A DNA stretch of 64,000 nucleotides from Antilocapra americana (taxonomy: Eukaryota; Chordata; Mammalia; Artiodactyla; Antilocapridae): contig ML664199.1 of NCBI GenBank assembly GCA_007570785.1, positions 22,364,748-22,428,747 on the forward strand. The letters run 5' to 3'. The translations under genes were made by a program, and so were the position numbers. The notes beneath the pieces are model-generated. The model was not told the origin of the DNA, did not search any database, and saw only the letters and a list, made by a program, of their open reading frames with translations. Within the stretch, counting starts at the first letter, position 1; every line of letters starts with the position of its first letter. Below are positions 34,563 through 45,050 of the stretch, one piece after another.

Positions 34563-34587
34563 AGAAAGGAAGTCTGGTCCATGATAC

Positions 34588-34786
34588 AGAATCAGACAGC
34601 CCTGGATTTGAACTCTAGCTTCAAATGTTGAATAGCTCAATGGCACCAGGCAGTCCTATCAGTCTCAGATATGGACATCAATAAAATAGGCATATACTAT
34701 TTCTTACAAGGTTGTTGCATAAATTCAAAATAATATAACATTTCAGACCCACAGGAGGTGTTCAATGAATGTTAGCTGTCATTTTC
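34588..34786 (+). mobile_element. MIR SINE, diverged
   Basis: 'gccctggatttgaactctag', 'gacatcaataaaataggcat', 'ttacaaggttgttgcataaa' and 'caggaggtgttcaatgaatg' fit MIR order. Confidence 0.78.
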
Positions 34787-36054
34787 AATCTTACCAGGCA
34801 ACCACTCCCAGATTCTCTGAGAATTATTAGAGAATCTACATCACAGTCATATCCTTTTTATGAATCTCTACCCCCTTTCACATCTCTGTGAACTCTGTCC
34901 TAGCAATACTGTTTATAGTTAAGCGTCGTACTGTCCCCAACAAGTTCTGGTCATCACCACACCAGACATTTCTCTGATGGAAGGGTAGATTCTATTAAAC
35001 CATGTCCGGTCCCTGGAATAAAGGGGGAAGGTCAATCCCTGCACCCCACACTAGCACCCCACTAACACCCCACTCCCAAACCAATGCTCAGAAAAGGGAG
35101 CAAAATCAATATGCAGTCCCTCTCTGTCACTGTTACACGAGGTGGCTCTGTGTGCGTGTATTTTGCACCACTCGCCAGAACACAAAATGGAGTGGTGTAG
35201 TTAATTGAAAAACAGCTCTGCCCTGCCTGCCATAATTGACATTAAGTACTGTTTGGGGTAGGAAATCAGCCATTTCCAATTGATATTAAACGGGAAATCA
35301 TTTAACATCAATGGATATAAACCAGGCACAATTGTGCTGAATTAGGGAGAAACACTTTGGCTCATGTTAAAAAATATTTCTGTGAAGTGGGATTTTTCAG
35401 AATAAGTGAATATTAAGTCAGCTTAATACCTGTATTAGGAAAAAAGAAGAAACCACTTCTTGCACCACCCTCAGGCTTGGAAGAAAGGTGCCAAATGCTC
35501 TTTTGGAAAAAGTCATGTTCTACGGTGGTCTTGTCTTTGAAAAACAAAGTAGAAAGAAGGTATAATCAGGGAGAGCAGATGAAAGGAGAGAGTTCTTTGT
35601 GAGTTTACTCAACTCTGTCTGCTGTTGGGGGAGAAGCTGAAGCCCTGTGAAGGCGTGCAAATGGGGAATCTCTTGGCCTCCCTATGAGAAGGTGCCATGG
35701 GGCCCATGCCCTTGATATGAGGAAAATAAATAAGGGCGTAGATATGAAAGGGAAAAAATGCCATCATGTGCTCCTTCTCTTCCAAATTCCCTTTTCTAAA
35801 ATGAACAGGCAAGTTTTGGCAGCCTATGGCTTCTCCCAGCCTGTGACATCACAGTGCGTGGGCTGTCCTGACCAAAGTAAGCACAGACCTTTGTTCATGT
35901 AAGAGAAGAAAGAGAAAGGGGGAAGTATGTGAAGAATATGACTGGAAAGAGAAGTTGAGGGGCTATGGGTGGAGAAGAGAAAAATGGACTATCTGGGGCA
36001 GGGTAGGGAGACAAGAGAGATCTGAAGACTACAGCGGGAACTTCACAAGGTACT
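34787..36054. other. Unique stretch with a candidate regulatory block
   Basis: No transposon or gene recognised. The segment 35190-35440 stands out and is listed separately. Bases 35900-36050 are purine-rich. Confidence 0.5.
35190..35440. promoter_or_regulatory. Candidate conserved non-coding element
   Basis: A repeat-free block with several homeodomain-type cores ('gtagttaattgaaaaaca', 'cataattgacattaagta', 'ccaattgatattaaacggga', 'gcacaattgtgctgaattag'). The palindrome 'gcacaattgtgc' is included. The evidence is composition and motif density only. Conservation cannot be seen in a single sequence. Confidence 0.3.
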
Positions 36055-36175
36055 CAGAGAGTCCAGTTCCCATTGTAGGTGAGGAAACAGGCCCAAAGAG
36101 TTTCTGTGACATGACCCAGGCCACATGGCTACTCAGTGCCAGAGTCTGGTCTAGAACTTTCTTGATGCAGGGTCC
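36055..36175 (-). mobile_element. MIR SINE core, antisense
   Basis: 'ggtgaggaaacaggcccaaa', 'gacccaggccacatggctac' and 'cagtgccagagtctggtcta' give the antisense MIR core. Confidence 0.8.
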
Positions 36176-36665
36176 ATTTTGGCATCTCACACCATCTCAC
36201 AAATAAAGAAATTACAAGAAAAGAAAGAGAAGAGGGAAGGAGGAAACATAGTAAAGAAGGAATGGGAGAAAGGTAGTCTTAGAAGCATAAGGCTAGTGGG
36301 TCAGTCTAGAATTTCTGTTTTAGAAGTAAATTTTAAAAACCACATTCATCCTTGAGTTGACAGCAACACGTGTGGTTGGCATTGTCCAAGACACAGGTTT
36401 TCAGCCCTGGGAGCTTTCCATTTAGAAGGGAGGTAACTAACGATACAGGCCACCGAGGTCCTTCATCTCCTGGCCTGAGATTTCCAGGGCCAGAATGTCA
36501 CATCTGTGGCATTTAAGCTGGATCCCATAGAGAGCTCTCAATATATGAATTCTAAGGCAATCTCTGAGATCTCGTCCTTTGAGTGGGTTTTGCATGCAAG
36601 TGAAATTTGTTCCCTCCTCTCAGAGGAAAAAGCTAAAGGAATATTTATTAAAAGTATGTATCTGA
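36176..36665. other. Unclassified stretch
   Basis: Purine-rich start (36200-36260), otherwise nothing recognised. Confidence 0.4.
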
Positions 36666-36850
36666 TCAACGAGGACCTACTGTATAGCACAGGGAACTAT
36701 ACTCAATATTTTGTAATAATCTTTAAGGAAAAAGAATCTGAAAAAGAATACACACACACACACACACATACACACATCTATCATTTTGCTGTATACCTGA
36801 AAATAATACAACACTGTACATTAACTATACTTCAATTTCAAAAAAAAATC
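36666..36850 (+). mobile_element. L1MA-type LINE-1 3' UTR end
   Basis: 'ctactgtatagcacagggaa', 'aaaaagaatctgaaaaagaa', 'gctgtatacctgaaaataat' and 'acattaactatacttcaatt' form the L1MA 3' UTR, with an (AC)n expansion inside. Target-site duplication 'atg[t/c]atct[g/c]a' at 36656-36665 and 36851-36860. Confidence 0.88.
36748..36776 (+). repeat. (AC)n microsatellite in L1
   Basis: About fourteen CA units with one 'at' interruption, at the point where related L1 copies carry a (TA)n/(AC)n stretch. It keeps the 155-codon frame 36506-36973 open artificially. Confidence 0.9.
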
Positions 36851-36860
36851 ATGCATCTCA

Positions 36861-37669
36861 CAAACATCTCCTCTAATAGGAGGCAGCCCAGTCAACATGT
36901 GATAGTCAAGGCACGTGAAACACTCAGAATGGAAGATGGAAAAACATTCTTCATGGCCTGTCCCTTTTTTTGAGACCCAAAGCTAGCTCTTTTCTAGTGC
37001 TGTGTCCTTAAAACAGAGCAACAGATACAGGTCGGCTTGCAGAATAGCCTCCCATTTTCTTCCCCCTCAAAGGAGATGGAAGAATCAATAGGGGACCGCT
37101 GCTCAGGCCTCAAGAGATGCAATCAGCAATGTCCGTGCCAGGTGAAGCATGCAGAGGGCTGAGGAAGCTGCTTGGGGTTTTACTATCTCTGCTTCCTCTC
37201 CTCAGGCCAATGGCCTTTCCAGATTTTTTTCACAACCATGTGCAAAAGGACTTTGACTCCTGGTTCCCTCACCAGTCCTTGGCTCACATGGGATAATCAC
37301 GTGGGTGCGACAAATGGCCAGAATATACTTGGCTACACAATGACCCCCTGGTTTGGAAGGGAAACACCTAGCAAGCAGGACTATGGCTCTTTCACCTGCT
37401 TTATCAAATCTCCTGTACACATAAGGTCAAGGCTACTTTGTTCATTCATTTGCTCATGAAGTCAAGCAATAAACACAGCATTAAGCATGTCATCTGTATG
37501 AGACACCACTCTGGATCAGAGCATACTATCTTCAAAGAACTTGCCAACATGGAGAATTCGCTGAGTCTTACTCCAGCCCCAGTCATGACACCTACGAAAA
37601 GTGCCCATATTGACAAAGCTACCTCATTCTTAGCTCCAAACTTATTTCAGTTCCTAAAGTGCTAATGAT
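36861..37669. other. Unclassified stretch
   Basis: Short open frames of up to 95 codons, none with a recognisable domain. Confidence 0.4.
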
Positions 37670-38025
37670 CTCTTCTGCCAAAGCCTTTATATATGCCATT
37701 CTGTCTTTTCCCTGTTGCCTTCCTCTCTCACCTAGCTAACTCCTTCCCAGCTGTTGAATCTTAACTCAAACATTTCCTCAAGAAAAACGTCTCTTTACAT
37801 CCAGCCTGGGTCAGCTTTCCTTATTCTACATCTCCCCTTTCCTTCTCAGTCTGTAATTATACAAACATTCATGTGATATTTACAGTCTGTCTGTAGTCCC
37901 CCACTAGACAGTGAGCTTGAAAGGACAGGAATAATGGTTGGTTTTACTCAGCATTGAGTCTCCATGCCAGCACAGAACCTGGAGCACCCTGGGCCCTCTG
38001 TAAATACTGGATGATCCCTGTTGAA
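37670..38025 (+). mobile_element. L2 LINE 3' region, sense
   Basis: 'cttttccctgttgccttcct', 'tcacctagctaactccttcc', 'ccactagacagtgagcttga' and 'cctggagcaccctgggccct' keep sense L2 order. The terminal repeat end is degraded. Confidence 0.75.
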
Positions 38026-38480
38026 CCAGGAGATGGACAGCAATAGAAGATTTTTATCAATAAAACCTACACTCTAGTTCTTCATGCTAGTTTTCTAGGT
38101 TGAAACTACTTATATAACTGCATTGAAAAGTCCATCAACACTCGAATGCCCATGTGCATTCTAGAGAGTTAGTGTGGAGGTTTAAGAGAGTGGACTCTAA
38201 AGTTAGGTCTGGCTTTGTTCAAACCCTATCTCTACCAGTTGCACAACCTTGGACAAGGGTGTTACCTCTGTGGTAGGCTAGAAAATGGCTCCTTGGACAA
38301 CATCCATGTCAATCCCCAGAACCTGTGAATGTTATCTCACCTGTAAAAAGGATCTTTCCTGATGTGGTAGGGTAATGATCTTGAGGTGAGGAGAAAATCT
38401 TGTGTTATCTAGGTAGGCCCGAAATGTAATCACACATATATTTATAAGATAGACATGCAGATGAGATCAGGCATGTTCAG

Positions 38481-38597
38481 GGTGCATGCGTGCATGCTAA
38501 GTTGCTTCAGTTGTGTCCTACTCTTTGTGATCCTTTGGACAGTAGCCTGCCAGGCATCTCTGTCCATGAGATTTTCCAGGCAAGAATACTGGAATGG
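38481..38597 (-). mobile_element. Bov-tA SINE, antisense, truncated
   Basis: 'gcatgctaagttgcttcagt', 'cagtagcctgccaggcatct' and 'ttttccaggcaagaatactg', then the homology stops where L1-related sequence begins. The tRNA-derived head (right side in this orientation) is missing. Confidence 0.85.
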
Positions 38598-38883
38598 TAT
38601 GATCATAAATATGGTATATCAATGCATATATATTGAATCTAGAAAAATGGTACTGATGAACCTATTTTCAGGCAAGAATAGAGACCCAGACATAGAGAAC
38701 AAACTTGTGGACACAGAGAGGGTGGGTCGAATTGAGACAGTAACACTGATATATACACCACCATACGTAGTGTATATGGCTAGCGGTAAGCTGCTGCATA
38801 GCACAGGGGGCTCAGCTTGGTGCTCTGTGATGACCTAGAGTGATGGGATGGGGGCATGGAAGGGAGGCTCAAGAGGTAGGGAA

Positions 38884-38890
<7 letters not shown>

Positions 38891-38926
<36 letters not shown>
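38891..38926 (+). repeat. (GT)n microsatellite in L1 3' UTR
   Basis: Eighteen perfect GT units, expanded from the 'atatgtatac' stretch usual at this point of ruminant L1 3' UTRs. It also gives the poly-(Thr-His) frames on the opposite strand, which are not coding. Confidence 0.95.
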
Positions 38927-38929
<3 letters not shown>

Positions 38930-38943
38930 GCTGACTCATGTTG

Positions 38944-39062
38944 TGGGAAGATCCCCTGGAGAAGGGAAAGTCTACCCACTCCAGTATTCTGGCCTGGAGA
39001 ATTCCATGGACTGCATAGTTTATGGGGTCGCAAAGAGTTGGACATGACTGAGTGACTTTTAC
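38944..39062 (+). mobile_element. Bov-tA SINE, 5'-truncated, innermost layer
   Basis: Begins inside the SINE at 'gggaagatcccctggagaag' and ends 'gacatgactgagtgactttt'. A 7-bp target-site duplication 'catgttg' lies at 38937-38943 and 39063-39069. Removing the SINE restores the L1 3' UTR ('gactcatgttg' joined to 'ctgtacaaaacaaaacattg'). Confidence 0.93.
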
Positions 39063-39545
39063 CATGTTGCTGTACAAAACAAAACATTGTAAAAAAAATT
39101 ATATTCCAATTAAAAAATTATTAATCTATATAACCCTGAAAAAAACAGACATGCAAAGGAGAAAACACACACAGACAGAATAGGGGAGGCAATGTGACCA
39201 CAGAGATAGAGATTGAAATGAGGCAGCCACAAATTGAGGAAGCTAATGGCCACCAGAAGATGGAAGCGGTAAAAAAAAATAGATGCTCCCCTTGAGCTGC
39301 TAGAGTGAGCACAGACCTGCCAATACTTTGATTTCAGAAGCAGGGCCTCTAAAACTGTAAGAGAATAAGTTTCTGCTCTTCTAAGCCACCCAGGTTGTGG
39401 GTATTTGTTACAGCAGCCACAGGAATCTAATACAATGCCCCTAAATCTCAGGTTCCTCATAGGCAAAATGGAGACAATGACACATAACCTATATGTTGTA
39501 TGTGTATGACACATACCCTATAGGGTTCAAGATCTAAACAAATCA

Positions 39546-40263
39546 AAAAGATACCTAAGGAATGACCTCCATGCCAAATGGTCATGTCTACTCAAGATGA
39601 AAACATCCAAATAAAAGGGGAACTTTCTATCAAGTATTTGGTAGTTGGGTTATACTTCATTTTTCAAAAACATAAAAATATGACATGTTCCAGGCATATG
39701 GTGACTCTTTCCACTTGCAACTCAGATACCCCAATGTCAATTACACTCTTCCAAAATAGTGTCAAGAAAACCAGAGACATGACTGAGCAGTTGAAGGTAG
39801 GGGGTGTCTCCCTTAGTATCCCCAGAACCCAGCCCAATTTCTGCCTTTTAAGAGATGCTCAGTGAATAGTTGGTGAGTAAATGAGCCCTGGGTCATTATG
39901 GGTTAGACAAGCTCACTCACTATGTAGAATAAATAAGGACAAGGGTTGCGGAATTAAGAAATGATGAACACATACTACTTGTCCACATGAGTAGTGAGCT
40001 TTATCCTGGAATCATCAAATTAAGATGATGATGATGATGATGATGATGTCTGTCTCGACTCTTTCTTCCCAGCATGACAGGGATCCCTGTCAGCATCAAG
40101 CTGGCCCTAATATGATCAAGTAAGGCTCTTTTTCCTTATATATATACACCTGTCTTTCCAACTGTTTTTAAATTTAGCAAGAGATATTCCTTAGTGATTC
40201 AGGGATGAGTCTGTATCAAATACACTCATATATTAATAAGTTTTCTTTATATTTTTGCTTTTA
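39546..40263. other. Unclassified stretch
   Basis: Contains the (GAT)n array listed separately. A 95-codon plus frame (39578-39865) has no domain. Confidence 0.4.
40024..40048 (+). repeat. (GAT)n microsatellite
   Basis: About eight perfect GAT units. Confidence 0.95.
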
Positions 40264-40494
40264 TTTTTTTCAGTTTTTTTTTTTCTTGACATTATCATGT
40301 TGGTTTTGCCATACATTGACATGACTCCGCCATGGGTATATATGTGTTTCCCTTCCAGAAACCCCCCCTCCCATCTCCCTCCCAATTCCCTCTCTCTGGG
40401 TCATCCCGGTGCACCAGCCCTGAGCACTCTGTATCATGCATCAAATCTGGGCTGGCGATTCATTTCACATTTGATAATTTACATGTTTCAATGC
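40264..40494 (-). mobile_element. Bovine-type LINE-1 3' UTR, antisense
   Basis: The plus strand reads poly-T, then 'gttggttttgccatacattg', 'cgccatgggtatatatgtgt', 'ccggtgcaccagccctgagc' and 'gataatttacatgtttcaat'. This is the reverse complement of the same 3' UTR seen at 34257-34562. An 8-bp duplication 'tgctttta' flanks it (40256-40263 and 40495-40502). No ORF2 codons are included. Confidence 0.92.
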
Positions 40495-40502
40495 TGCTTT
40501 TA

Positions 40503-41257
40503 ACTTGGAATGAGGACATATTGTGAGTTGATCTGCTAAAATCAAAGAGGTTAATTTCACTCTGAGACTGATGTTCATTCAAAAGATTAACATAAAACTT
40601 AGTTTCATGACTAACTTAGTTCCATAAGACTTAGTCATGGCTCACATCCATTTTCACAATTTCTCCTAACATGGAGAAATTCTCCATCTCTATGCAATAA
40701 GTGAGCTATTTTAAGAGTTGTGTGTATGTGAAGGTAGGTTAATTTCTTTTGATAGTATTTTCAGTTGGTTTAAATTTGTTGAAGTGAAAACCTTAGTAAT
40801 TATAACTATTAATGTAATATTAACAATTAATATACTTTAAACATGTGAGAAATACTTTATAAACATATAAATATGGATCACTAAGACCACAGCCAACATA
40901 ACAAGGCTGAAACTTTTGAATGTCTGTTTCCAAGAAGAGAGGTTATTTTCTTGCTTTTTAATTTTAGGGTGAATAATAGATACTGGCTGATTTGAAGCTG
41001 GATCAGCATACACAAGCCCAGACAAGGAGGTGGGGAAGCTTTAATTTAAGATCCTGGAAATTTTCAAGCTATATTTTAGGGGTTGCTGTCTTAAAAATCC
41101 AGAATCACATGGTTCTTAAATTTTTTTTCATGAAAAGATAAATGGGAAATGTAGAGGAACCCACAAAATGCACTAATTGGATATAATGCTCATTATATTT
41201 AGATTTACTCCAGGGAGCCCTAACTTTGCAGGGGAGAGTTCAACTCCTTTAAAGATC
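40503..41257. other. AT-rich unclassified stretch
   Basis: No gene or transposon recognised. It contains a small perfect hairpin at 40658-40681 ('aatttctcc' / 'ggagaaatt') and three 'acttagt' repeats just upstream. Confidence 0.45.
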
Positions 41258-41545
41258 ATACATGCATTTACTCATTCCACACATGTTGACAAAGAATTGG
41301 CTATGCGTCAGAAATCAATCTGAGCACAGAGGGCACCTTAGTGAACAAAACCCTGATGCTCATTGAGCTTACATCCTAACAGAGGAGGTGGACCATAAAC
41401 AAAATTAGTCAATGAATTAATAGGAGACTATCAGAAAAGTGTAAGTGCTAAGACAGGAATAAAATAAGGTGATTGATAGAAAGTGAATAGGGTGGTGGTA
41501 GTTATTTGTTGGGTGGTCTGGGAAGGCCTTTCTGAGGGACTGACA
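41258..41545 (-). mobile_element. L2 LINE 3' end, antisense
   Basis: 'catttactcattccacacat', 'ggcaccttagtgaacaaaac', 'cattgagcttacatcctaac', 'gaaaagtgtaagtgctaaga' and 'ggtctgggaaggcctttctg' keep antisense L2 order. Confidence 0.8.
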
Positions 41546-43835
41546 GTTAACCTAGTCTCTTACCAACCCCACTTTTATCTGAATATAAGTCAAAATGGAC
41601 TCAAAATGGAAGAGAAGGAAGGAACATGTGGCAGTATCAAAAAAGAGGAAGCTGAGATTCAGCATCTAACTGAGACATTCCAAAATTTCATTTGAAAAAC
41701 CACAGTAAAAGGCAAAAAGACTATGTTGACAATATTCCCACTTAAGAAGCAACAGAAAGCATATCTTTGCCCCTCACATCTGTTGAAAGTTGTTTGTAGT
41801 CAGAGATTCATCTCTTTCTCATACTTTCATGCCATTCACACTAGCCCATATTTTATTAAATGTAAGATCCCATCATTTGTGAGGTGCAAACCAATGCTAG
41901 AAATGCTAAAATGTTAGCACATGAATGTCTAAGCCAGAGTAATTCTGGCCTGTTCTTTGTCTTCAGACTAAGTTTCTGTTTATTTCCTACTGAAAAACTC
42001 AGTAGCATTTACTCAGCCGACCTGGTTTTAACCTCCTATTTACTGTCACACCTTTTAAAAATCCTTTAAGACCCATCTTTTAATGCCCCTGGGCAGTAGT
42101 TTCAGGGCGAAGAGAATTCTCTCTTCTATAATCACCAAACTGTCTTAGTTCTGAACTTCTCTCCTGAACCATGTCTCCAACCCAGTTCCACCATGTTCGT
42201 AACTCTTCCTAGCATTCTGTTATCATCCTCACAATGCTCTACAGACTTGACAGCCACAGTTTCCCAACCCTCTTCAACACCCGGTTGTATCTTACTGCTG
42301 ACCCAGATAAGCAGTCTGCCTAGCTGATTCAGCCCAGGACTCTCCTTCCCTGGTTCCTACCTTTCACGGGTAGCAGGATGGCATCAGGCTTGCTCAGGAC
42401 ACAAGAATATGAGCTATATTCTACTTAGAACCGTCTACCTCATACCTCTCCTTCCCCTATGAATTGAAAACCTTCTTCATTGATAAAATATCAAGTTCTC
42501 TATCCTGGCAGCAAGGAGAACCCTTGGGGCAAAAAAAAATAAGAAATGTAAATTTTCATTTAAAGAGTAAAAACTTTATTGTAAGGACTAACGGAAGTGT
42601 GACTAGTTATTAGACTAGATCCTAATGCGGAAACATCTTAGAGTCTGGTTCAATCCAAAACAGAAAAAGGAATTGAAATATCCAACAGTTATCAATAGTT
42701 TGTCATTGAATAGACTAATGTACTTTGCTCTCAACCTCCAAAAGAAGAACCAAGATACAGTAGAGATTTTCATGAACATCTCTAAATAAAAATGGATAAA
42801 GTAACTAAATCAACCACTAACTGAAGATCAAAAGCAGAGAATGCACTAAAGTCTTCATTTGGTCTGAAAGTCAGTGGAGCCTCGTAGGGAAGGTCAGAGG
42901 CTTGGAACCTTCAGATATGGCACTGTATCAGGGTCTGAGGATGTCAAACTCTGATTGTACCAGACATGTCTGAATGGGTGCTGAAGAGATTGAGTTCACT
43001 GGGGTTTTTCTCCACATGATTCAGAAACAGTCACTCCAGTGATACTGAAAAAGAATAAATGGACATTCCCCACAAGTGCTCATCTGATGAAGCTGAAGAG
43101 CTCTAGAGAGTCCTATAAACTATCAGTTCTGTTGTGGCATACAATTTTGAATGACTGACTGTTGGATACTAAATGAAACTTCATTAAAATGAATAAATAA
43201 ATGGGGAATGGACACCTAAAACTCATAATCCACCTATTTTCTTTATTTCTATAAAAGGTACATGGTATATTTAAAACAAAAATTCTGATGATTTCTTTTT
43301 TATTTCAAGTTAAAGAAAGAAGCAGAAGAGATTCTCATTAAACAGGAATAACAGTGATGGTACTGTGGTTGTGATTAGCTCTGCTCAGGGTTGGAGTTAA
43401 TATTGCTTCTCCCCTGCAGTATTTTTTAATTACACTTCTGATTTTCTATTTGGAGACATCATAGACCTGTTCTGGTGAACTGTCACACAACCACAAGTCA
43501 AATATGTGTTAAATATGAGAAAATGCTGCCATTTTTTATCTGATTTGTGGTTCATTCAAGTACTGTTATCTCCTTTTTTAATTAAATAATATAAAATGCA
43601 CATGGTCAGCAGTTTGACTTTTCATTTCCTTACAAAGTCAGTAATTCAACTTGATTGTTCCCACCCACCCTAGAATTACACAGTAAGGATGTAACCCTTG
43701 CAGGGTACTGATCCACTATCTGAACGACGCATAAGCCTCTGCTAAGAAGAGCCACTGTCCAACCATACTGCGATAAACGCACATACACGTATGCACAAAT
43801 ATGCTGAAGAACATGGTCCATCAAAAACACAGCAT
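41546..43835. other. Unclassified stretch
   Basis: About 2.3 kb with no recognised repeat or gene. Open frames stay below about 71 codons. Confidence 0.5.
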
Positions 43836-44124
43836 GGGGGCTTCCCTGGTGATCGGTTGGTTAAGACTCCACCTTCCAAGGCAGGGGACACTGGTTCAAT
43901 CCCTGGTTGGAAAGATCCCACATGTCTTAGAGCAAATAAACCAGTGAAGCACAATTACTGAAGCCCGGGCACCCCAGAGCCGGCGTTCCACGACAAGAGG
44001 GGCCACCGCAGTGGGAAGCCCGAGCACCGCGACTAGAGGGCAACATCCACTCGCTGCAACTAGAGAAAGTTGACAAACAGCAACAAAGACCTAGCAGAGC
44101 CAGAAATAACTTTAAAAAAAAAAA
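43836..44124 (+). mobile_element. CHR-type tRNA-Glu SINE
   Basis: Starts 'ggggcttccctggtgatcgg' and continues 'ggacactggttcaatccctg', 'cactgcagtgggaagcccg'-like blocks (observed 'ccaccgcagtgggaagcccg'), 'gctgcaactagagaaagttg' and 'cagcaacaaagacctagcag' to an A-rich tail. This is the older cetartiodactyl SINE family that shares its tRNA head with Bov-tA but has a different body. CpG content is high, as usual for the family. Confidence 0.9.
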
Positions 44125-44807
44125 TGTGTGCTTTTTAGTATGGCAAGAGCAGGCTTCATTGTCTGAATTCTTCTGTGTCATCCCTTTCCCCAGTGCCATA
44201 TCCCTTGTTAATTTATAGTCCATAGGGTTCCTTAAAGTTCCAGTGTGACTCATGGAATTGCCTAAGGCACTGGAAGAAAGAACTTGACTTGCAGGTCTTA
44301 GAAGGTTTCCTACTCCGTTAAGGCTGCTCTTCCACTGGACAGTTTGTGTATTGCTGTGCCTTAGAAGCCACTTGCTTCTTCCTCAGTCCTCCCGCCTCTT
44401 TCCTTACATGCCTCCAAAACCAAAGATAGATTGAAGACAGGGAATTGAAGAAAGAAAAAACAAAATACTTCCAAATCCTTATTTTTGTTATTATTCCTGT
44501 ATTATCATCATCAAATTTATTCTAATAGTCTATTTCACAGGGCACTGTTCTGTATGCCTTTTTTTTCAATTTAGAACTAAATTAGGTGGGAACTCTACAG
44601 AGAAAGCCTTAGATACTGCGTAGGTATAGAGTCTTTACAGAAGAAATACACTCTCAACCTCGCTTCTGAGAAAACAGGCACTGTCCACAGGAATTTATTT
44701 TCCTAGGGTACTACTGAAATTCTCTCAGAGACAGAGGTTTTCAGGATGAGTCAGCTCTATTAGAAACCTAAAGGAAAATAAAAGAGATTAGTTCAGTGAT
44801 AATAACT
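44125..44807. other. Unclassified stretch
   Basis: Nothing recognised. Confidence 0.4.
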
Positions 44808-44878
44808 GGGAGGTGACCTGAAAAGGAAAACCCTCTTGTAAATAAACTTAATTTATTTACAGTTAAATGTGTGATTGC
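44808..44878 (+). repeat. Copy A of a duplicated ~70-bp segment
   Basis: This segment, from 'ggaggtgacc' to 'atgtgtgattg', recurs at 47535-47605 with six substitutions and no gap over about 68 bases. Here it is followed by 'cgggggaaaaaat' rather than a clean poly-A. It is not a family I recognise. Confidence 0.9.
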
Positions 44879-44921
44879 GGGGGAAAAAATATTTTCAGCC
44901 AAACCATAGAACTTCTGCTTA

Positions 44922-45050
44922 ATAATAAGAATACTTAGCACTTATACAAGCACTTTACATCTGCAAAGTGCTTTACAAACATTAACTAATTAATCGTTAA
45001 CAACACCCCAGTGAGGTAGGTAAGTATTATTCAAGTATTCTCTTGAATGT
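44922..45050 (-). mobile_element. MIR SINE 3' part, antisense
   Basis: 'acttagcacttatacaagca', 'ctgcaaagtgctttacaaac' and 'accccagtgaggtaggtaag' fit antisense MIR (MIRc/MIR3-like). Confidence 0.75.

Larger units (their letters stand above)
38467..39146 (+). mobile_element. Composite insertion: SINE piece plus L1 3' end
   Basis: A target-site duplication 'agacatgca' extends to 14 matches in 16 bases (38451-38466 and 39147-39162). It brackets a truncated antisense Bov-tA (about 38481-38597) and an L1 3' UTR (about 38620-39119, minus the nested SINE). The L1 part shows 'gaatctagaaaaatggtact', 'gacacagagagggtgggtcg' and 'ggggctcagcttggtgctct'. The single outer duplication suggests SINE and L1 entered together, or the SINE later hit the L1 edge. 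Confidence 0.75.
38271..39434 (+). mobile_element. MLT1-type (MaLR, ERVL-like) solitary LTR, interrupted
   Basis: The 5' part begins 'tggtaggctagaaaatggct' and includes 'gtcaatccccagaacctgtg' and 'gatgtggtagggtaatgatc'. The 3' part includes 'gggcctctaaaactgtaaga', 'gctcttctaagccacccagg' and the terminal 'atctaataca'. This is a solitary, non-coding LTR of an ancient endogenous retrovirus-like family. No internal region or open frame of that family is present. It is interrupted at 38467-39146. Confidence 0.8.
38168..39545 (+). mobile_element. MIR SINE, outermost layer of a nest
   Basis: Left part 38168-38270 ('agagagtggactctaaagtt', 'gcacaaccttggacaagggt'). Right part about 39437-39545 ('tctcaggttcctcataggca', 'aaatggagacaatgacacat', 'tatagggttc'). 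Together they restore MIR order. Everything between is later insertion. Confidence 0.8.

Noticed and set aside
36506..36973. 155-codon plus-strand frame
   Set aside because: It crosses an L1MA 3' UTR and its (AC)n array (Thr-His run), so the openness is an artefact.
40024..40048. Regularly spaced repeats as a CRISPR array
   Set aside because: The window has only microsatellites and dispersed repeats. No repeat-spacer periodicity exists and the DNA is mammalian.
43836..44124. CpG-rich segment near 44.0 kb as a CpG island
   Set aside because: The CpGs belong to a CHR SINE body, where high CpG is normal.
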